A stretch of 64,000 nucleotides of DNA from Branchipolynoe longqiensis (GCA_030323885.1 CM059197.1:31028209-31092208), one strand, 5' to 3'. Shown: positions 32,417-43,267, numbered from the stretch's first letter. Notes: generated by a model not told the origin, from the sequence alone. Numbers and translations are program-made.

Positions 32417-33898
32417 TCATTTTGAATGGCCAATATCTAGAAAAATTATTGTGGTTACTTCGAAGAAAAGAAGTCTTGAAACATGCATGGAAGTAGTATT
32501 TGAAACATGTATGGTAGTAGTATTTGAAACATGCATTGTAGTAGCATTTGAAACATGTATTGTACTAGTATTTGAAACATGTATGGTAGTAGTATTTGAA
32601 ACATGCATTGTAGTAGTATTTGAAACATTTATGGTAGTAGTATTTGAAACATGGATGGTAGTAGTATTTGAAACATGCATTGTAGTAGTATTTGAAACAT
32701 GTATGGTAGTAGCATTTGAAACATGCATTGTAGTAGCATTTGAAATATGTATGGTAGTAGTATTTGAAACATGTATGGTAGTAGTATTTGAAACATATAT
32801 GGTAGTAGTATTTGAAACATGCATTTTAGTAGTATTTGAAACATGTATGGTAGTAGTATTTGAAACATGTATGGTAGTAGCATTTGAAACATGCACTGTA
32901 GTAGCATTTGAAACATGCATTGTAGTAGTATTTGAAACATGTATGGTAGTAGTATTTGAAACATGTATGGTAGTAGTATTTGAAACATGTATGGTAGTAG
33001 TATTTGAAACATGTATGGTAGTAGCATTTGAAACATGCATGGTAGTAGCATTTGAAACATGTATGGTAGTAGTATTTGAAACATGCATTGTAGTAGTATT
33101 TGAAACATGTACGGTAGTAGTATTTGAAACATGTATGGTAGTAGCATTTGAAACATGCATTGTAGTAGCATTTGAAACATGCATTGTAGTAGTATTTGAA
33201 ACATGTATGGTAGTAGTATTTGAAACATGTATGGTAGTAGCATTTGAAACATGTTTGGTAGTATTTGAAACATGTATTGTAGTATTTGAAACAAGTATGG
33301 TAGTAGTATTTGAAACATGTATGGTAGTAGCATTTGAAACATGCATGGTAGTAGCATTTGAAACATGTATGGTAGTAGTATTTGAAACATGTATGGTAGT
33401 AGTATTTGAAACATGTATGGTAGTAGTATTTGAAACATGTATGGTAGTATTTGAAACATGTATTGTAGTATTTGAAACATGTATGGTAGTAGTATTTGAA
33501 ACATGTATGGTAGTAGCATTTGAAACATGCATTATAGTAGCATTTGAAACATGCATTGTAGTAGTATTTGGAACATGTATGGCAGTAGCATTTGAAACAT
33601 GTTTGGTAGTATTTGAAACATGTATTGTAGTATTTGAAACACGTATGGTAGTAGTATTTGAAACATGTATGGTGGTAGTGTTTGCAATAATTGAGGGCTG
33701 TGATGTGGGTTTCACTCTAAATGCCAAAATACACGATTTTGGGGTGAAGTTTGGGAAAATTAAAACCCTTACAACGTTTGACCTAATCATCCAAAGAGAG
33801 TTGAAGAGATGGGTGCAGGGAAGAGGAAGAGGGGAAGATGTGAGCAGTGTGAAGAGGAGGACAGTGGGAAGAGAAGGAGATACAGACAGTGAGAGCAA
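32417..33898 (-). CDS. Speculative repeat-protein ORF (493 codons), secreted-glycoprotein-like
   Basis: Open from an ATG at 33898 to a stop at 32417. The first ~35 residues are hydrophobic (MLSLSVSPSLPTVLLFTLL), resembling a signal peptide. After ~80 residues comes a run of about 50 copies of TTTIHVSN, and each junction creates an N-T-T or N-A-T N-glycosylation sequon. Against a gene: the 24-bp unit has no stop in this frame by composition, indels are whole GTA triplets explained by slippage, the plus strand is equally open (32451-34097), the signal-like segment is pyrimidine-rich low-complexity DNA, and no splice or polyadenylation signal stands out. Most likely fortuitous. Confidence 0.15.
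   Translation of the reverse strand: MLSLSVSPSLPTVLLFTLLTSSPLPLPCTHLFNSLWMIRSNVVRVLIFPNFTPKSCILAFRVKPTSQPSIIANTTTIHVSNTTTIRVSNTTIHVSNTTKHVSNATAIHVPNTTTMHVSNATIMHVSNATTIHVSNTTTIHVSNTTIHVSNTTIHVSNTTTIHVSNTTTIHVSNTTTIHVSNATTMHVSNATTIHVSNTTTILVSNTTIHVSNTTKHVSNATTIHVSNTTTIHVSNTTTMHVSNATTMHVSNATTIHVSNTTTVHVSNTTTMHVSNTTTIHVSNATTMHVSNATTIHVSNTTTIHVSNTTTIHVSNTTTIHVSNTTTMHVSNATTVHVSNATTIHVSNTTTIHVSNTTKMHVSNTTTIYVSNTTTIHVSNTTTIHISNATTMHVSNATTIHVSNTTTMHVSNTTTIHVSNTTTINVSNTTTMHVSNTTTIHVSNTSTIHVSNATTMHVSNTTTIHVSNTTSMHVSRLLFFEVTTIIFLDIGHSK
32463..33690. repeat. 24-bp minisatellite, about 52 copies
   Basis: Unit 'gtagtatttgaaacatgtat' plus GGTA. Two linked variants (catgtatgg and catgcattg) and a few 21-bp units that lack one GTA recur in blocks, for example near 33250-33290 and 33440-33480, indicating higher-order duplication of several units at a time. 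Confidence 0.97.
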
Positions 33899-33945
33899 AG
33901 GACACTATAAGGATAGTGGCAGAGATGGGGGATGGGGAATGGAGA

Positions 33946-33995
33946 TTTGTTTGTTTGTTTGTTTGTTTGTTTGTTTGTCTGTTGTTGTTTTACTC
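33946..33995 (-). mobile_element. (GTTT)n and SINE-A type I tail scrap
   Basis: About nine GTTT units followed by 'ctgttgttgttttac', the extreme 3' end of a type I SINE-A, then a break. Only the tail is present. Confidence 0.65.
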
Positions 33996-34010
33996 CTGAG
34001 GTGGAGTTCA

Positions 34011-34344
34011 GTTGGTTGGTTGTTGGAGTTTTACATCTTGGCAACATCAAAGGTCATATCAGGACGGATACCGAATTGTGACAGTGCGCACTCATGACGA
34101 CTTTATAGTGCTGCCTCACTGGGAGACCAGGCCACCAGCAACATGACCTGATATCTCACTCAGTCAAATTATCCTGACACTGAGCCAACCAGTCCTTGCC
34201 CTATCCTATTAATGCCGAGTGCCTGGCTAGGAAGCGACAAGTATCACTTTTTAAGTCATTGGTTTGACTCGACCAGGGTTTGAACCCACGATCTATCAAC
34301 ACGGGAGATGGACGCTCTAACTCATTCGGCCATCCCGTCTGGTT
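34011..34344 (-). mobile_element. SINE-A, full length
   Basis: Type II tail, type I head ending 'tcggccatcccgtctggt'. Possible short TSD 'tgaggt' just outside both ends (near 33998 and 34345). B-box complement 'gggtttgaaccc' is well kept. Confidence 0.88.
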
Positions 34345-34653
34345 GAGGTATGGAGAAGAAGGGAAGGGGTCAGAGGGGATCAAAGGGTGATGGGAGGAGA
34401 GAGAAGGAATGCTCATTTAGAAGACAGTCTGCCCAGCCTCCCCATCACCTACATGATTTGTTGTGTAGTAGAGGAGGCTTATTGATTTCACCCTGATGTA
34501 AGGTAACAGCCAGGTGGGGTGTTTTTCACCATCCATCAACCTGCTGCTCACATTGTTTTCTTTATTAACCCATCCATTAAGGCCCGGCCCGGTTATTGCT
34601 TTTCTATCCATGTACTCAGGGGTGAGTAAGGTGCTTTTAGGTCCTGAGAACAA
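34345..34653. other. Unassigned sequence
   Basis: Purine-rich start, then ordinary sequence. No gene. Confidence 0.4.
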
Positions 34654-35271
34654 AAGTACCAGCTATTCACATTAGAGTGCACACACTACTAGCGGCCAAG
34701 TACCAGCTATTCACATCACAGTGCACATACTACTAGTGGCCAAGTACCAGCTACTCACATTCCAGTGCACATACTACTAGCAGCCAAGTACCAGCTATTC
34801 ACATCACAGTGCAAACACTACCAGCGGCCAAGTACTAGCTACTCACATCACCCTGCACATACTACTAGCAGCCAAGTACCAGCTACTCACATCACCCTGC
34901 ACATACTACTAGCAGCCAAGTACCAGCTACTCACATTCCAGTGCACATACTATTAGCGGCCAAGTACCAGCTACTCACATTGCAGTGCACACACTACTAG
35001 CAGCCAAGTACCAGCTATTCACATTACAGTGCACACACCACTAGCAGCCAAGTACCAGCTACTCACATCACCCTGCACATACTACTAGCAGCCAAGTACC
35101 AGCTACTCACATTGCAGTGCACATACTACTAGCAGCCAAGTACCAGCTATTCACATTACAGTGCACACACTACTAGCAGCCAAGTACCAGCTACTCACAT
35201 CACAGTGCACACACTACTAGCAGCCAAGTACCAGCTATTCACATCACAGTGCACACACTACTAGCAGCCAA
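34654..35271. repeat. 44-bp minisatellite, about 14 copies
   Basis: Unit 'aagtaccagctactcacatc' followed by 'acagtgcacatactactagc' and AGCC. Variation is concentrated at three sites (attaca/atcacc/attcca; acaca/acata; agcagc/agcggc). Confidence 0.96.
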
Positions 35272-35677
35272 ACAATGTGGCAGATATGGCCACCGCAAAG
35301 TCTCCCAGCATGCACCCATCCAATGCTTTCAACTAATTTCCAAATTATCTGCAAAACTCATTCCTCATTAACAAAGCCCTCAAACAATTCACAATCGGCT
35401 AACGTGGAATTTGATGGCAATTCATTAAAGCCGAATCCAAAACGGCAGCTTCCTACCAACACAGGTGACAAATAACAAAACTGATAGGTCATCTTTAATT
35501 CCAAGGCGTCTCTGTCATTTTACATTACATCAACATTTTTCATGGGACGGGTTCTTTTAAGAGCACGCGGTGGATTATTGGAGACCTGTGGGTGCCAGGA
35601 TCGAAGTCGAGTAATTAAATCACAAATCAGCTTGCGCTTCAGCCATATGGAACCTTCCACAAATTGAAAGTTTATTC
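35272..35677. other. Unassigned sequence
   Basis: No gene or repeat recognised between two minisatellites. Confidence 0.4.
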
Positions 35678-35998
35678 AAATCTTCACTTCGAGGATAGGT
35701 ACTGCAAATATCTATAGTTAGAATCTTCACTTTGAGGATAGGTACTGCAAATATCTATAGTTAGAATCTTCACTTCGAGGATAGGTACTGCAAATATCTA
35801 TAGTTAGAATCTTCACTTTGAGGATAGGTACTGCAAATATCTATAGTTAGAATCTTCACTTCGAGGATAGGTACTGCAAATATCTATAGTTAGAATCTTC
35901 ACTTCGAGGATAGGTACTGCAAATATCTATAGTTAGAATCTTCACTTTGAGGATAGGTACTGCAAATATCTATAGTTAGAAACTGCAAATATCTAGAG
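35678..35998. repeat. 43-bp minisatellite, about 7.5 copies
   Basis: Unit 'gaatcttcacttcgaggata' plus 'ggtactgcaaatatctatag' plus TTA. Copies are nearly identical and mostly alternate between cgagg and tgagg, pointing to recent amplification of an 86-bp dimer. Confidence 0.97.
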
Positions 35999-36057
35999 TA
36001 TAAGCATTTTACATTGATGCAGACTTCCGCTTACAGATTTCCACCAACCTCCTACCC

Positions 36058-36484
36058 ACTCTTACCTCTGTCAACTCGCACGACCCAGAGAAACCATTGC
36101 TACCCCAGTTAGCCTCACTGTCAACTTGTCCCGCTCAGACAAACCATTGCTGCTTCTGTCAGCCGCACTCTTACCTCTGTCAACTCACCCTACTCAGACA
36201 AACCACTGCTACCTCAGTCAGCCGCACTCTTACCTCTGTCAACTCGCCCGTCCCAGACAAACTATTGCTACCCCGTTCAGCCCCACTCTTACCTCTGTCA
36301 ACTCACCCTACTCAGACAAACCACTGCTACCTCAGTCAGCCGCACTCTTACCTCTGTCAGCTCACCCAATCCAGACAAACCATTGCTACCTCAGTAAGCA
36401 CCATCAACTTACCACGCCCAGACAAACCATGACTACCCAAGTCAGCCGCACTCTTAGCTCTGTCAACTCACCTGACCCAGATTT
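36058..36484. repeat. 59-bp minisatellite, about 7 copies
   Basis: Unit 'actcttacctctgtcaactc' ... 'cagacaaaccattgctacc' ... 'cagtcagccgc'. A sixth unit is shortened. Frames of 111 and 121 codons here are repeat-driven. Confidence 0.94.
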
Positions 36485-36786
36485 TTTTTAAACACCCGCT
36501 ACCTCAGTAAACTTCATTCCTATGCAAACATGAACTACTACATTCAACTAGGCACCGCCCTTTCTCTGGTAGGTCAACCCACAGCAGATGTCCCCTTGTT
36601 CACAGTCACACCCAAAACACCAGCACCAACATTTCACGCTCCACCACAGCTATAACGCCTTTTCTCCCGACAGGCAGTGACAGCAGCCCCACAGTCTCCT
36701 ACTCCAGATAAGTGCCAACCCACCCGGCAGACAGAGCTGGCTTACAGTGCCAGTTGCAGAGAGGCGCCCCCTGCTAGTCTGCCTCT
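36485..36786. other. Unassigned sequence
   Basis: Nothing recognised. Confidence 0.4.
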
Positions 36787-36922
36787 GACCAGACGGGATG
36801 GCCGAATGAGTTGAGCATGCATCCCCGCTTTGGTAGATAATGGGATTAGAACCCACAGGTTTAAACCCTGTTCGAGTCAAACCAATGACTTAAAAATGTA
36901 TACTTGTCGCTTGCTATCTGGT
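36787..36922 (+). mobile_element. SINE-A head fragment, 3'-truncated
   Basis: Intact A-box 'tggccgaatgagttgag' and a B-box relic 'ggtttaaaccctg'; stops after 'tacttgtcgcttgctatc'. Confidence 0.8.
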
Positions 36923-37559
36923 AAGAATCCACCAAGCCAATCAGGGCCTTCTACAGGCCTAGTGATGAAGTCCCCATATTTAATTATCTATCTATTATAA
37001 GCACCTATAGCCACCCCCCACCACCACCCCACGAGCTCCTTTACCTGCTGCCAACAAACCAAGTTATCCACCATACAAATTATTTGCCCAGCAAATTCAG
37101 AAAAAGTATTTCAGTCTGGTAGTGTTGCTATAAACATAGACACTAATAAAGACTGTACTAGATTACTAAATGACTGAAATGTACAATCCTCCAAGCATAG
37201 TTTATCCCATCATTACTAACAACCTACTTACTCAAACTACTTACTCAAACTACTTCATGTAGTTAAAAACACACCCGAGGTATTAACCTTTTCAGCATAA
37301 CCCTACAAGCTAACCACACTTTATCTAACAGAATAAACAAACCATTCTACTAAAAATCCATCTCAAAATGTTATCTCCAACAACATGATAATTATGCAAT
37401 TCAGAACACAGTAGGTATACAAACCTGTGTTGGGAAACTATACACCTAACCACTCCGTAATGTAAAGGTCTAATCACTACACATGTATGTATCTAAGTAT
37501 GTATGTCTACAACAGATAACTATTATTTGTTATGTGAATTGTCAAACTATACCATATGT
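36923..37559. other. Unassigned AT-rich sequence
   Basis: No gene. Short direct duplication 'ctcaaactacttactcaaac' near 37231-37255. Confidence 0.4.
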
Positions 37560-37748
37560 AAGTCTTGGAATGATTAATATTGTTAGTTCAGCTGACTTGT
37601 GCTAGCTGCTGATGACAATATCAGACTACATATACATATATTGTAAATATCTGTATTGTCATATGGCTGGAAGACCAGTGCCACAGCGCTGACAAAAGAC
37701 TTTATTCAATGAATAAACTATATTTGCAACAACAAAAAGGAAAGGTAA
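37560..37748. other. Segment shared with about 59.4-59.6 kb, possible LINE 3' UTR
   Basis: 'tatggctggaagaccagtgc' then 'gctgacaaaag' closely matches 'atggctggaaaaccagtgct...cactgacaaaagg' at 59590-59628, and upstream AT-rich words also agree. In both places a MITE-F follows. The shape resembles a retroelement 3' end, but I cannot name it. Confidence 0.4.
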
Positions 37749-37752
37749 TTAA

Positions 37753-38393
37753 AGATGCATAGTTCGATGGATTTGAGTTTCTCAATTTTAGTAAAATGAC
37801 TATATTAAGTTGAGTGGCATAATCTACCTCACTTTTACAGGAGGTAACGTTTACTATGAAATGAATAACTTTGGTGATATTTGGCGCGAAAACATGCAAA
37901 GTGAATTTTAGCATGTACATCGAGAGTCAGACACCAGATCCTTCAACAGTAACAGGCTTAACTAAATTAACTTAGTATTTATTACCTTCTACTAGTTCTA
38001 GGAAGCAACAAATGCTTACTAATGCCTGGTACACACCTACCGTATACGATTCGCGCACTAAAACTCGTGACTCGACCCGACCCGCTTAAAACTGAAAACG
38101 GGCCAATTCATTTTTCGAATCGCGAATCGCAATCGTAATCGGCCCGTTTTAGCCCTAAAACTGAGTTTTTAGTCGCGAATCGCAATCGCTAGGTGTGCGT
38201 GGGGAGCGCACACATAGCGATTTTTGTGCGCGAAACGGGCAGTTTTAGATCGTATACGGGAGGTGGGTGCGCACAAACGGTAGGTGTGTACTAGGCATTA
38301 GTATATTAGTACCTAAGTTGGATATGTAGGATCAAATCTAGGTCAGTATTTTGGGTTTTAAAAATGTGACGCTTTCATCCGAATATACAGCTT
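37753..38393 (-). mobile_element. MITE-F copy 5, interrupted by another MITE
   Basis: Left half 37753-38020 (TTAA at 37749-37752; terminus 'agatgcatagttcgatgg'), right half 38300-38393 ending 'catccgaatatacagcttc'. The interruption falls at the 'caacaaatgctta' position of the family. Confidence 0.82.
38021..38299. mobile_element. MITE with 'aatgcctrgtacacacctac' ends, nested in MITE-F
   Basis: Inverted ends of about 22 nt differ at one position. The 279-bp interior is built of 'cgcgaatcgcaatcg' and 'cgggccgatt'-like words in both orientations. No coding sequence. Confidence 0.82.
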
Positions 38394-38445
38394 CAACTGA
38401 TAAGGAAAGTGTGGAAAACTGACTTGTGATAAATCTCCCGATGAA

Positions 38446-38787
38446 AAAGTAAAGTTTGTTTTATTTAATGACACCTCTAGAGCGCATTGATTTTCATATC
38501 AATGGCTATTGGATGTCAAACATATGGTCATTCTGACCTATTTCTTTGGAGGAAACCCGCTGCCGCCACACAGGCTACTCTTTCCGACAAGCAGTAAGTG
38601 GTTTTTTTAATATGCACTTTCCCACAGACATGACAGCCCATACTACAGCCTTTGATGAACCAGTTGTGGACCAATGGTTGGAACAGAAAATAGCCCAAAC
38701 TGCAAATGGGTCCACTGAGCAGGATCGATCGGATGAACCACACTTTCACAGGTGGACACTCTACCATCTAAGCTACGTCCCAGTTCC
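38446..38787 (-). mobile_element. SINE-B, full length
   Basis: 3' end 'tttgttttatttaatgacac' at the left; head at the right ('tctaccatctaagctacgtc', complement of the A-box). B-box region 'ggatcgatcggatgaacc'. Confidence 0.88.
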
Positions 38788-39316
38788 TCATTAATCTGCC
38801 GATGCTAACCACAGGAGGTAAATGGTTTATATGACAAAGAACAAATCTAATCTCTGCTAGAGATTTCTCATCCTTATATATCAGGGCTGGAAAGGGTTAC
38901 TGTGATGCAGAATTCGCTAACCCTTTAGAGAAGGCTTCAACACTGCTTTCTAGAGATTGATATAAATTGGACTTCATAAATTAACACTTAATTATAAGAT
39001 CAGTGAATTAGTGAGTAATTGTGAATAAACCACAAATTAAGTATATGAATTAACTCAAATGACAGCGCAATCAATTACTTGTATTCGAGGGGAAATCTTA
39101 CTGAGTGGATAGTTTTTCTTATTCATAGAAACTTGGATTCCAAAAGGTTGTGGGTTGCGGCGGATCAATTATGATGAACAATTAAGGTGACAAGCATCTT
39201 ATAATGGATCAGATTGAGCTGGTCCTTCTGCGCAGTCGCACAAATCAGAATTAAAATTCTACCGCTAGATTGTGGGAATTTACCCGGCTATAATACAATT
39301 ATTAATTGCTCTCGTG
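38788..39316. other. Unassigned AT-rich sequence
   Basis: No gene or repeat recognised. Confidence 0.4.
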
Positions 39317-39694
39317 CAAAGACCCTATGATAGTAAGACGTCTCACTCCCTATCTCTCCCATGGTAATGTAAATTTCGCAGTGCCACCTTGTGGTGGGTT
39401 TGATCAGCCCAGCTGCTGGTTGGTGTTTCACATGTAAACACATACAGTTATATTATACATGAGAGAGGTAAATATGAATACACATCAATATGAAATTGCT
39501 ATGAACAAATACACATCATCATCACCATCAGAATTGCCATCATCACACATCTTTCACATTCATATATACATTTATACATATAATATAGCACCTGTTTAAC
39601 CAAGAGAACAGCCAGCACACCAAGTGGTGGGTTTGATCATTTTGATTCCACAGTACAGGCTGGGTGAGCCGTCTTAGTTATTATAGGGTCTTTG
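39317..39694. mobile_element. hAT-like MITE with 7-bp TSD (378 bp)
   Basis: Inverted ends start 'caaagaccctat' and extend about 30 nt with a few mismatches. 'tctcgtg' is repeated at 39310-39316 and 39695-39701 (8 bp if one mismatch is allowed), fitting hAT-type insertion. Inside, 'gtggtgggtttgatca' occurs twice, near each end. No transposase. Confidence 0.75.
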
Positions 39695-39701
39695 TCTCGT
39701 G

Positions 39702-40203
39702 GTTGCTCGCCAGTAATCCACATAGACATTTAATGGAGTGGAATGGAACCCGAGACAAAATATCCCATCGGAAATTCTATTTAAATTATAGAGTGTGATA
39801 GGTGGAGTCGACATCAGTTGCTTAAAATCCAATCCAATTCAAGAAGTTCATTTTAGAGGAGTCGGGAAGCCACGATGAAGCAGCCTCATGCCCGGCGGAC
39901 ACTCTCCGACATTGGGGAGTGTGTGGACGGGGAGGATTAGGGCAAGTCGGGCGTTACCAAGCGGAGAAGTGACCCTTTTTCTTCTGCTCAAGCTGCCAGT
40001 GACATTCTGCTCGCAGAGTGTCTGTGTGGTGGTGAGTGGGTGGGGTGGTGGGTGGCGAGGTGGACTGGGCTCCCCAGCAACGTATCCTATAACCTCACAC
40101 AAGGAGCAAGTTTCCCAACACAAGTTTACAAAACACACAACTCAAAACTGACTCCATCTCAGTATTCTACCGGCACCAGCTCCCATTATGAAATTTGCAT
40201 ATA
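39702..40203. other. Unassigned sequence
   Basis: GC-richer stretch 39870-40080 with overlapping opposed frames and no recognisable domain. Confidence 0.4.
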
Positions 40204-40389
40204 CATTAAAACCTCTCTAACTGACCACCTCCACAGATCGACTACGCCCCTATGGTGATCGCTTTATTTGGGTCCCAAACGATCACCCATACAATACCAT
40301 TGATTAAAAAGCTCCATAAACCGACCACCTCCCTAAATGGACCATTTAAAGTCGGTCCCATGGTCACTCGATTTAGAGGGGTTTTACTG
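40204..40389. mobile_element. Mariner/pogo-type MITE (186 bp)
   Basis: Left end 'cattaaaacctctctaactg', right end read inward 'cagtaaaacccctctaaatc', with TA at 40202-40203 and 40390-40391. Internal repeats 'gaccacctcc' echo the ends. No transposase. Confidence 0.72.
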
Positions 40390-40391
40390 TA

Positions 40392-40912
40392 TATATATAT
40401 ATGTAGTAGTCTGTACATGAGCTCCACTACCACACGGTGGCAGCAGACACCACGCCGCACACCTATGCAGTTACATTGAACTGCGCTAGGTGGCGGCACG
40501 CTAGCCACCGGCACGCTAGCCACCGGGCAGGGTCCCGACTGGGCTGCCCTCTACTGTGTGTGGCTAGCACATCCCGACCCACCTATAGAGGCGATGTGGG
40601 ACCTAGCGAGTGAGGGGGCGGGTCACTTGACTGTTGGCACCGTGGCGAGCAGATAGGTTTTGTAATAAACCAGTGGAAGCGTACTGTCACTAAATCTTGG
40701 CGTTCTTCCGTGTGTGTGTGGCTGAGTGAAAGACCATGGAATGGTGAACATCGTGAACTACCACATATATATATATATATTTCCTTCATAAAGAGCTTGT
40801 TATATAAAGCTTTTGTGAGCTTTTAAATTTATGAATGTCTATTGACACATAATTGATCGTATGCTTTAGCATTATATGTAAATGAGATGTCTGAATAAAA
40901 AAAACACCAATT
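40392..40912. other. Unassigned sequence with small tandem repeats
   Basis: Duplicated 'ggcacgctagccacc' at 40494-40525 and (TA)n at 40763-40780. No gene. Confidence 0.45.
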
Positions 40913-40958
40913 CTCGCCGTGAATATGGTTTATGCTGCCGACACGGCATAAAGAAACC

Positions 40959-40989
<31 letters not shown>
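40913..40989 (+). mobile_element. Tail-D element with (AATC)n
   Basis: 'tcgccgtgaatatggtttat', 'gacacggcataaagaaacc' and about eight AATC units. It matches the 12.76-kb copy; no TSD was found here. Confidence 0.75.
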
Positions 40990-41031
40990 TGTTATGTGAA
41001 GTTCATGCCTCGGTATGAAATGGTTCACATA

Positions 41032-41192
41032 GCCAGACGGGATGGCCGAATGAGTTAGAGTGTCCGTCTCCTGTGTTGGTAGATCATGATTTGTGGGTTC
41101 GAATCTTGGTTGAGTCAAACCAATGATTTAAAAATTGATACTTGTCGCTTCCTAGCCAGGCGCTTGGCATTATTAGGATAGGGCAAGGAGCA
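41032..41192 (+). mobile_element. SINE-A, 3'-truncated
   Basis: Complete type I head (A-box 'tggccgaatgagttagag', B-box 'ggttcgaatcttgg') and part of the body up to 'attaggatagggcaagga', then a switch into a fragment of the AT-rich 17.2-kb tandem repeat. Confidence 0.85.
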
Positions 41193-41452
41193 GCCGAATG
41201 AGGAAGACCAGTCGCCTGCGACTGAAATTTCCCCTGCTTAAACAACTAATGTACCAAACAAAATTAAATAAATAGTGAGCTCCAGTTACGATACTGAATA
41301 TTTAATTATTATTTGCTGCGTTGCCCCCTTTATCTCAGTGGCTTCGTCTCCTGGCATCACGTGATTACTTATTAATCCAAATTATCACGATCGGTAACGG
41401 CAGTGGGTGCTATGGCTTGCAGAAATGAGCCTCGGCATCTGATAGCCTTCAT

Positions 41453-41699
41453 TGTGACTTTATAGTGCTGCCCCACTAGAAAATCAGGCCGCCAGCACCA
41501 TGAACTGATATCCCACTCTGTCACATTATCTGGTCACTGAGCTAAGCAGTCCTTGACCTATCCTATTAATGCCGAGCGCCAGGCTAGGAAGCGACAAGGA
41601 TCTATTTCAAAGTCATTGGTTTGACTCAATCAGGAATTGAACTCCCGACCTTCTGCACGCGAGGCCCGCGCTCTACCGATTAAGGTACCGCGCCCGGTT
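41453..41699 (-). mobile_element. SINE-A, 3'-truncated (tail missing)
   Basis: Starts in the middle ('gtgactttatagtgctgccc') and runs through the head ('ctaccgattaaggtaccgcg'). Loss of the 3' tail must be post-insertion damage. Confidence 0.85.
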
Positions 41700-41748
41700 C
41701 TTCTCCTTTTTAGAACTGCGCTTGCTAGATATGTAAAGAGATATCTTC

Positions 41749-42511
41749 AAGGATGAAAGTCGTCCCCAGTAAAATTTGTGGAAATCAAGCCGAGATTAAT
41801 ACACTGACGGTGAATTTCCGTGAAAACACGGATTTCCCCCATATGACTAGCACTGTCAGGGAATTGCAGAAAAATTCCGGAAGTCAGGTTTCAACTATAC
41901 TTGTTGTGCCTGTATTATCACCCATATCTAACTCGTTCTGGCTTGGGTTTTATTTGCTAGCAACATCTAAATTCATATTAGATACAAGATTCACCCCGTA
42001 CTGCTGCAGTAGGGGTGCAAACCAACCCTATGTAAAAGCTGTTGAAAATGCAGGTTGAGAGCCTAATTTCACAATCTAAGAAGCAACAATTATTCTTTAC
42101 ATATGTCTTATTGATAGCCCGCTACCTTTGAGTTGAAAAATATAATATAATATCTAGTTTAATAAGATTTAAAAGTGAAATCGACGGCGTTCTGCGGCCG
42201 CCATCTTGTCTTTTTGCATTCTCTCCCATTTCACCAACTCTGTGCCTATAGAACTATCCATTTGATACTGGAGGCATACATTCTACTCCCTGTTCCATAC
42301 TAAAGCTATTTTCGCCAGTATTTAGACTACGTTGTCGTTCACCCGTGTACTGCGAGTACCGGGTGAATCCTTTATCTAAGGTCATATAAGAACTGGATTC
42401 AAATTACCAAATTATCATATACATCCAGATGCCTTGGGATTTAAACAAATCTTAATCAGTGAATATATAAATTTGAGGAAATCCGCGAAATCACGGAGAT
42501 CTTTCGTCCCT
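41749..42511 (+). mobile_element. MITE-E copy 3 (763 bp) with nested element
   Basis: Inverted ends 'aaggatgaaag' (41749-41759) and 'ctttcgtccct' (42501-42511). It matches the 20.3-kb copy on both sides of a 382-bp interruption. Confidence 0.72.
41988..42369. mobile_element. Small MITE nested in MITE-E
   Basis: Inverted ends 'gattcaccccgtact' and, inward from the right, 'gattcacccggtact'. The segment is absent from the 20.3-kb MITE-E copy at the corresponding point. No coding sequence. Confidence 0.6.
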
Positions 42512-42755
42512 GGATCTTGTTTTTTTTTTTCTCTAACATTTCAATTTGAAATATTTTATTCATATGAATAATTCATCCAGACATCCCAAGGGAAATACGT
42601 AGGGGGATTGGAAAGACACTACAGACCCTGGTCCCTGTCATTTCCCACCAGTTGCCTACCACGTGACCCTTATCTCTGTCTAGACATTATTCATGAGCCC
42701 CCACTCGGACCCCCCCCCCCCCCCATACACACCCAAGCACGACTCCCGCAGTTTT

Positions 42756-43087
42756 AGTTGGTTGGTTGTGGGAGTTTTCCGTGCTGGCAACATCTAAAGT
42801 CATATCAGGACAGATACCGACTTGTGACAGTGCACACTCATGGTGACTTTATAGTGCTGCCCCACTGGGAGACCAGGCCATCATTACCATGACCTGATAT
42901 CCCACCCAGTGAAATTATCCTGACACTCAGCCAACCAGTCCTTGGCATATCCTAATAATGCTGAGTGCCTGGCTAGGAAGCAACAAGTATCAATTTTTAA
43001 GTCATTGGTTTCACTCAACTACAGTTCAAACCCACGGGTTTGAATCCTACGATCTACCAAAACGGGAGACGTACGCTCAACTCATTT
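42756..43087 (-). mobile_element. SINE-A, slightly 5'-truncated
   Basis: Type II tail, type I body and head. It stops at 'cgctcaactcattt', lacking the last ~16 bp of the head. Confidence 0.87.
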
Positions 43088-43267
43088 TCCCTCTACCCGC
43101 ACCAACTCCCACCACAGCTACCCGACACGGAGCCAACCCACATCCATCTTTACCCATCCACAGTCCTTAAAACAAGAGTAATCGGGCCTTAATCAAATTC
43201 AATCGACAATGCACATCCTAAATAATGCTATGCACAATTTATTTAATCTGGGTTGTCGTCTTTCGAA

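Noticed and set aside
32451..34097. 548-codon plus-strand open frame (VVVFETCM repeats)
   Set aside because: It is the complement of the 24-bp array and runs on into a SINE-A. The unit simply lacks stops in this frame.
35678..35998. Regular repeats resembling a CRISPR array
   Set aside because: Units are contiguous 43-bp tandem copies with no unique spacers, and the surrounding DNA is eukaryotic.
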